Assembly: GCF_002081715.1 (NCBI RefSeq)
Contig: NZ_MUKP01000050.1
Span: 1 to 32,527 of the forward strand
From: Nocardia donostiensis
GTDB taxonomy: Bacteria; Actinomycetota; Actinomycetes; Mycobacteriales; Mycobacteriaceae
Reading direction: 5' to 3'
DNA: 32,527 bases
Position 1 is the stretch's first letter. Each line of letters opens with the position of its first letter. The translations under genes were made by a program, and so were the position numbers. Positions 29,946-32,527 of this stretch are shown in pieces. The notes under the pieces were generated by a model. The model saw only the letters and a program-made list of their open reading frames with translations, had not been told where the DNA came from and did no database searches.

Positions 29946-29975
29946 ACGCCGGGTTCGCCTGCCGGCGTGTCTTTT
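29946..29975 (+). terminator. Intrinsic terminator of the pyr operon
   Basis: ACGCCGG (29946-29952) and CCGGCGT (29962-29968) form a 7-bp stem with a 9-nt loop, followed by GTCTTTTCC. This is a near-classical terminator, rare in this window. It lies 14 nt after the pyrF stop. Confidence 0.65.
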
Positions 29976-30602
29976 CCGGTAGGGGTGACGAACCTGCGGG
30001 CCGCGAAGCCGGGTTGTCCCGGTGCGATAGGCCGATCGCGCTGCGGTGGCGTGGTTGCAGCGTCCGGCCGGATGCAGCGTTGTTTCGTCGTGCCCTCTGG
30101 CTTCGCTTCGTGGGCTCTGCCGCACCACGGATGTAGTTACTGGGCAGTAACCGCATATCGGGTGGTGAGCCCAGCCGTATGGCCGAGAGCCGCGGGCGCT
30201 GGGTGGAGCGTGTACAGCCTTGACCTGCGGCGGTGCTGCCGTTGTTGGTGCGCGCGGTCCGGCACGGTGTTGTGTCGGCGACACGATTGCGGCGTTATCG
30301 CGACACGCGAAGAATATGCGAAAAGCTCCTGGTCGAGCGGGCCGCTTGGTAGCTGAGGGTGGTGGTATGCCCACGGCAATCGGCCCGCTAATCCTTACTG
30401 ATACCGAAAACGCCCTGTTGACAGCCATTTCGTCAGCTACGGCTCGCCGCGCGACCTGCGGCGCGCATCACCGCGGGCATCACCGTGCGCGCACCGTTAC
30501 AACGCCCCGAATCATGCGCTGACCTGGGGGGTGGGTTCGCAATCGGCCGGGTTCGTGGGTACGGTCGCTGAGACTGCCGGGTTACCGGCAGGAGTTGATG
30601 CA
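29976..30602. other. Long gap before mihF, no gene seen
   Basis: This stretch of about 630 bp has no credible reading frame; frames here lack family resemblance and coding-like composition. It holds the palindrome at 30136-30151, two small inverted repeats (GTGTC-GGC-GACAC at 30272-30284 and TCGCG-ACA-CGCGA at 30298-30310), a possible mihF -10 TACGGT at 30560-30565, and a hairpin CTGCCGG-GTTA-CCGGCAG at 30574-30591. A TTGACA at 30418-30423 has no -10 partner at normal spacing. Confidence 0.5.
30136..30151. promoter_or_regulatory. Palindromic operator candidate
   Basis: GTTACTG-GG-CAGTAAC is a perfect 16-bp inverted repeat with less GC than its surroundings, typical in size of a TetR- or GntR-type site. 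No adjacent gene start explains it. Confidence 0.35.
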
Positions 30603-30644
30603 ATGAACGATGAGACGGAGGAACCGTGGCCCTTCCCCAGCTGA
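30603..30644 (+). CDS. Putative 13-codon upstream ORF overlapping the mihF start
   Basis: The ATG at 30603 opens a frame encoding MNDETEEPWPFPS and stops at TGA 30642-30644, 16 nt inside mihF in another frame. AGGAG at 30590-30594 lies 8 nt before the ATG. The 3' arm of the hairpin 30574-30591 touches that ribosome site. It could couple translation to mihF or be incidental. Confidence 0.3.
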   Translation: MNDETEEPWPFPS

Positions 30645-30946
30645 CTGCCGAGCAGCGCACCGCTGCTTTGGAGAAGGCGGCTGCCGCTCGCCGCGAGCGG
30701 GCGGAGCTCAAGGAGCGCCTGAAGCGTGGCGGCACCGACCTGAAGCAGGTCCTCGCCGACGCCGAGACCAATGAGATCATCGGCAAGATGAAGGTGTCCG
30801 CGTTGCTGGAAGCCCTGCCCAAGGTTGGCAAGGTCAAGGCGGCGGAAATCATGAGCGAGCTGGAGATCGCCCCCACCCGGCGGCTGCGCGGACTCGGTGA
30901 TCGGCAGCGCAAAGCGCTGCTGGCCAAGTTCGACCTCGGCGCCTGA
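30626..30946 (+). CDS. mihF: Mycobacterial-type integration host factor mIHF
   Basis: The 106-residue nucleoid protein binds and bends DNA. The sequence is nearly that of M. tuberculosis mIHF: MALPQLTAEQRTAALEKAA, an arginine-rich helix (ARRERAELKERLKRGG), and a helix-two-turn-helix-like core with LLEALPKVGKVKAAEIM followed by PTRRLRGLGDRQRKALL. The GTG at 30626 has GGAGGA (30617-30622) just upstream and gives the experimentally known short form of the family. It precedes gmk and rpoZ as in other Mycobacteriales, with a long untranscribed-looking region before it. Confidence 0.96.
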   Translation: MALPQLTAEQRTAALEKAAAARRERAELKERLKRGGTDLKQVLADAETNEIIGKMKVSALLEALPKVGKVKAAEIMSELEIAPTRRLRGLGDRQRKALLAKFDLGA

Positions 30947-30966
30947 CAGCCCAGGTGGTCGAACAC

Positions 30967-31539
30967 ATGACGAAGGGTCGGCTGGTTGTTCTGGTCGGCC
31001 CCTCGGCCGTGGGCAAGTCCACCGTGGTGCGCTGTGTCCGTGAGCGCCTACCGGAGCTGGTGTTCAGCGTGTCGGCAACGACTCGCGAACCCCGCCCCGG
31101 TGAGGTCGACGGTCGCGACTACCGGTTCGTCAGCCGGGCTGAATTCGACGCCATGATCGGCGCCGGAGAACTGCTCGAATGGGCGGATATCCACGGTGGA
31201 CTGCAGCGTTCCGGCACCCCGGCCGGGCCGGTGCGCGCGGCGCTGGCGGCAGGCTTGCCCGTCCTGGTCGAAGTGGACCTGGAAGGCGCAAGAGCCATCC
31301 GCAAGTCCATGCCCGAGGCGCTGCTGGTGTTCCTCGCCCCGCCCAGCTGGGAGGAGCTGGTATCCCGGCTGCGCACTCGCGGCACCGAATCGCCCGAGGT
31401 GATCGAACGCAGACTGCAGACCGCACGGGTGGAGCTTGCGGCGTGTGACGAGTTCGACATCGTCATCGTCAACGACGCGGTGACCAGCGCCTGTGAGCAG
31501 TTGGTATCGTTGTTCGTCAGCACGAATTCGAATTCGTGA
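30967..31539 (+). CDS. gmk: Guanylate kinase
   Basis: The 190-residue enzyme phosphorylates GMP to GDP. The P-loop is GPSAVGKST (11-19). GMP-binding motifs SATTREPRPGEVDGRDYRFVS and LLEWADIHGG follow, with VLVEVDLEGARAI and the lid RLRTRGTES. The ATG at 30967 is chosen because AGGTGG lies 8 nt upstream; an in-frame GTG at 30955 is less likely. It starts 20 bp after mihF and its end lies 83 bp before rpoZ. Confidence 0.96.
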   Translation: MTKGRLVVLVGPSAVGKSTVVRCVRERLPELVFSVSATTREPRPGEVDGRDYRFVSRAEFDAMIGAGELLEWADIHGGLQRSGTPAGPVRAALAAGLPVLVEVDLEGARAIRKSMPEALLVFLAPPSWEELVSRLRTRGTESPEVIERRLQTARVELAACDEFDIVIVNDAVTSACEQLVSLFVSTNSNS

Positions 31540-31622
31540 CCCGGCGGGCAGCCGCATCGCCACACCCGCCCGCGAATCAACGAACCCTTCCGGATACCGC
31601 CGACCTTGCAGGAGCCACCCTA

Positions 31623-31904
31623 GTGAGCAGTACGGACACCGTTACCGCGCCCGCCTACGACACCCCGATCGGTCTGACCAACCCGCCGATCGATGAGCTG
31701 CTCGAGCGCGCCTCGTCCAAGTACGCCCTGGTTATCTACGCCGCCAAGCGGGCGCGTCAGATCAACGACTACTACAACCAGCTCGGCGACGGCATCCTCG
31801 AATACGTCGGCCCGCTGGTCGAGCCGATCGCGCAGGAGAAGCCGCTGTCGGTCGCGATGCGCGAGATCCACGCCGATCTGCTCGAGCACACCGAAGGCGA
31901 ATGA
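31623..31904 (+). CDS. rpoZ: RNA polymerase omega subunit
   Basis: The 93-residue subunit helps assemble RNA polymerase by binding beta'. The core ITNPPIDELLERASSKYALVIYAAKRARQINDYYNQL-type region (here with GLTNPPID) and the tail KPLSVAMREIHADLLEHTEGE match mycobacterial RpoZ. The GTG at 31623 has AGGAG about 8 nt upstream. The frame is open back to a GTG at 31536 that overlaps the gmk stop, but that extension is Pro/Ala/Arg-rich and unlike the family. Confidence 0.95.
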   Translation: MSSTDTVTAPAYDTPIGLTNPPIDELLERASSKYALVIYAAKRARQINDYYNQLGDGILEYVGPLVEPIAQEKPLSVAMREIHADLLEHTEGE

Positions 31905-31911
31905 GCTGGAC

Positions 31912-31956
31912 CCGGTCGGCTCCGGTGATCGCCGCAGGCGTCATCGCGCCGACCGG
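31912..31956. other. Inverted repeat between rpoZ and coaBC
   Basis: CCGGTCGGC (31912-31920) and GCCGACCGG (31948-31956) pair over 9 bp with a 27-nt loop. It begins 8 nt after the rpoZ stop. It could attenuate read-through into coaBC or serve as a processing site. Confidence 0.4.
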
Positions 31957-31977
31957 ACGTGGGAAACAGGAGGCGCG

Positions 31978-32527
31978 ATGACCACACGGGTTGTTGTCGG
32001 GGTCGGCGGGGGCATCGCCGCCTACAAGGCGTGCGCTTTGGTGCGCCGTTTCACCGAAACGGGCCATCAAGTGCGGGTGATCCCCACCGAATCGGCCCTG
32101 CAGTTCGTCGGAAAAGCCACCTTCGAGGCGCTGTCCGGCCAGCCGGTGCAGACCGATGTGTTCGCGGACGTGCCCGAGGTCCCGCATGTCCGTCTCGGCC
32201 AGGAAGCCGACCTCGTCGTGATCGCGCCGGCGACCGCGGACCTCATGGCCCGCGCCGCGACCGGACGGGCCGACGATCTGCTCACCGCCACCCTGCTCAC
32301 CGCCCGATGTCCGGTGCTGTTCGCACCCGCGATGCACACCGAGATGTGGGAGCATCCGGCGACGGTCGCCAACGTCGCCGCGTTGCGCGAATACGGCGCG
32401 ACCGTGATGGAGCCCGCTTCGGGCAGGCTCACCGGCACCGACACCGGCCCGGGGCGACTGCCCGAACCGGAAGAGATCTTCGGCCTGGCCGCCCTGTTGC
32501 TCGAACGTGCCGACGCCGTTCCGCGCG
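31978..32527 (+). CDS. coaBC: Phosphopantothenoylcysteine decarboxylase / phosphopantothenate-cysteine ligase, N-terminal part
   Basis: The gene runs off the right edge; 183 full codons are visible, covering the flavin-dependent CoaC half that decarboxylates phosphopantothenoylcysteine in coenzyme A synthesis. Motifs are VGVGGGIAAYKAC at the FMN site, VPHVRLGQEADLVVIAPATAD with the active-site histidine, and APAMHTEMW. The ligase half would follow outside the window. The ATG at 31978 has AGGAGG 5 nt upstream. The rpoZ-coaBC order is usual in Mycobacteriales. Confidence 0.95.
   Translation, partial: MTTRVVVGVGGGIAAYKACALVRRFTETGHQVRVIPTESALQFVGKATFEALSGQPVQTDVFADVPEVPHVRLGQEADLVVIAPATADLMARAATGRADDLLTATLLTARCPVLFAPAMHTEMWEHPATVANVAALREYGATVMEPASGRLTGTDTGPGRLPEPEEIFGLAALLLERADAVPR

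Noticed and set aside
29772..30522. Several open frames in the pyrF-mihF gap
   Set aside because: Cys/Arg-rich translations with no family likeness and no ribosome sites, partly overlapping pyrF out of frame.

Overview
The window is high-GC, densely packed chromosomal DNA from a mycolic-acid actinobacterium, most likely Nocardia or a close relative. The proteins read as close relatives of Mycobacterium tuberculosis products (AspS, AlaS, AroE, AroB, AroC, PyrR, PyrB, PyrC, CarAB, mIHF, RpoZ), and much of the gene order follows the M. tuberculosis aspS, alaS-aroE, aro-efp-nusB and pyr-mihF-gmk-rpoZ-coaBC neighbourhoods. All identifications come from reading translations and motifs against remembered family members; no database search was run. 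I see no rRNA, tRNA, CRISPR array, prophage, insertion sequence or toxin-antitoxin locus.

Layout. Positions 1-2.4 kb hold the start of a divergent zinc-metallopeptidase gene and aspS. A convergent membrane-protein gene follows (2.5-3.5 kb), then a kinase-fold gene (3.7-4.9 kb) and a 509-bp gap full of inverted repeats. The + strand run rarA, alaS, ruvX, mltG, aroE (5.4-12.3 kb) has three overlapping junctions (alaS/ruvX, ruvX/mltG, mltG/aroE). A small membrane-protein gene converges on the minus-strand block prepilin peptidase-aroC-aroK-aroB (13.1-17.0 kb). Next come pepQ, efp, nusB and a YciI-like gene (17.1-19.7 kb), an isolated minus-strand HD-domain gene (20.1-20.8 kb), and the complete de novo UMP operon pyrR-pyrB-pyrC-(PH-like membrane protein)-carA-carB-pyrF (21.1-29.9 kb). 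After a gap of about 690 bp come mihF, gmk, rpoZ and the truncated start of coaBC.

How the genes work together. carA/carB, pyrB, pyrC and pyrF supply all UMP-pathway steps except dihydroorotate dehydrogenase and orotate phosphoribosyltransferase. The operon is headed by pyrR, with a PyrR-type RNA loop just before the pyrR start codon. aroE, aroB, aroK and aroC give four shikimate-pathway steps; the dehydratase aroQ, expected beside aroB, is not here. aspS, alaS, efp, nusB, rpoZ and ruvX serve translation, ribosome maturation and transcription.

No clearly new multi-gene system is present. The features most worth a second look are a shikimate kinase with an arginine/alanine-rich tail of about 115 residues, an isolated HD protein with the residue pattern of small alarmone (ppGpp) hydrolases, a gap bounded by 25-bp inverted repeats and holding a strong cruciform, a duplicated start region in pyrC, a 13-codon upstream reading frame overlapping the mihF start, a KstR-like operator, and a recurring leaderless-promoter arrangement.
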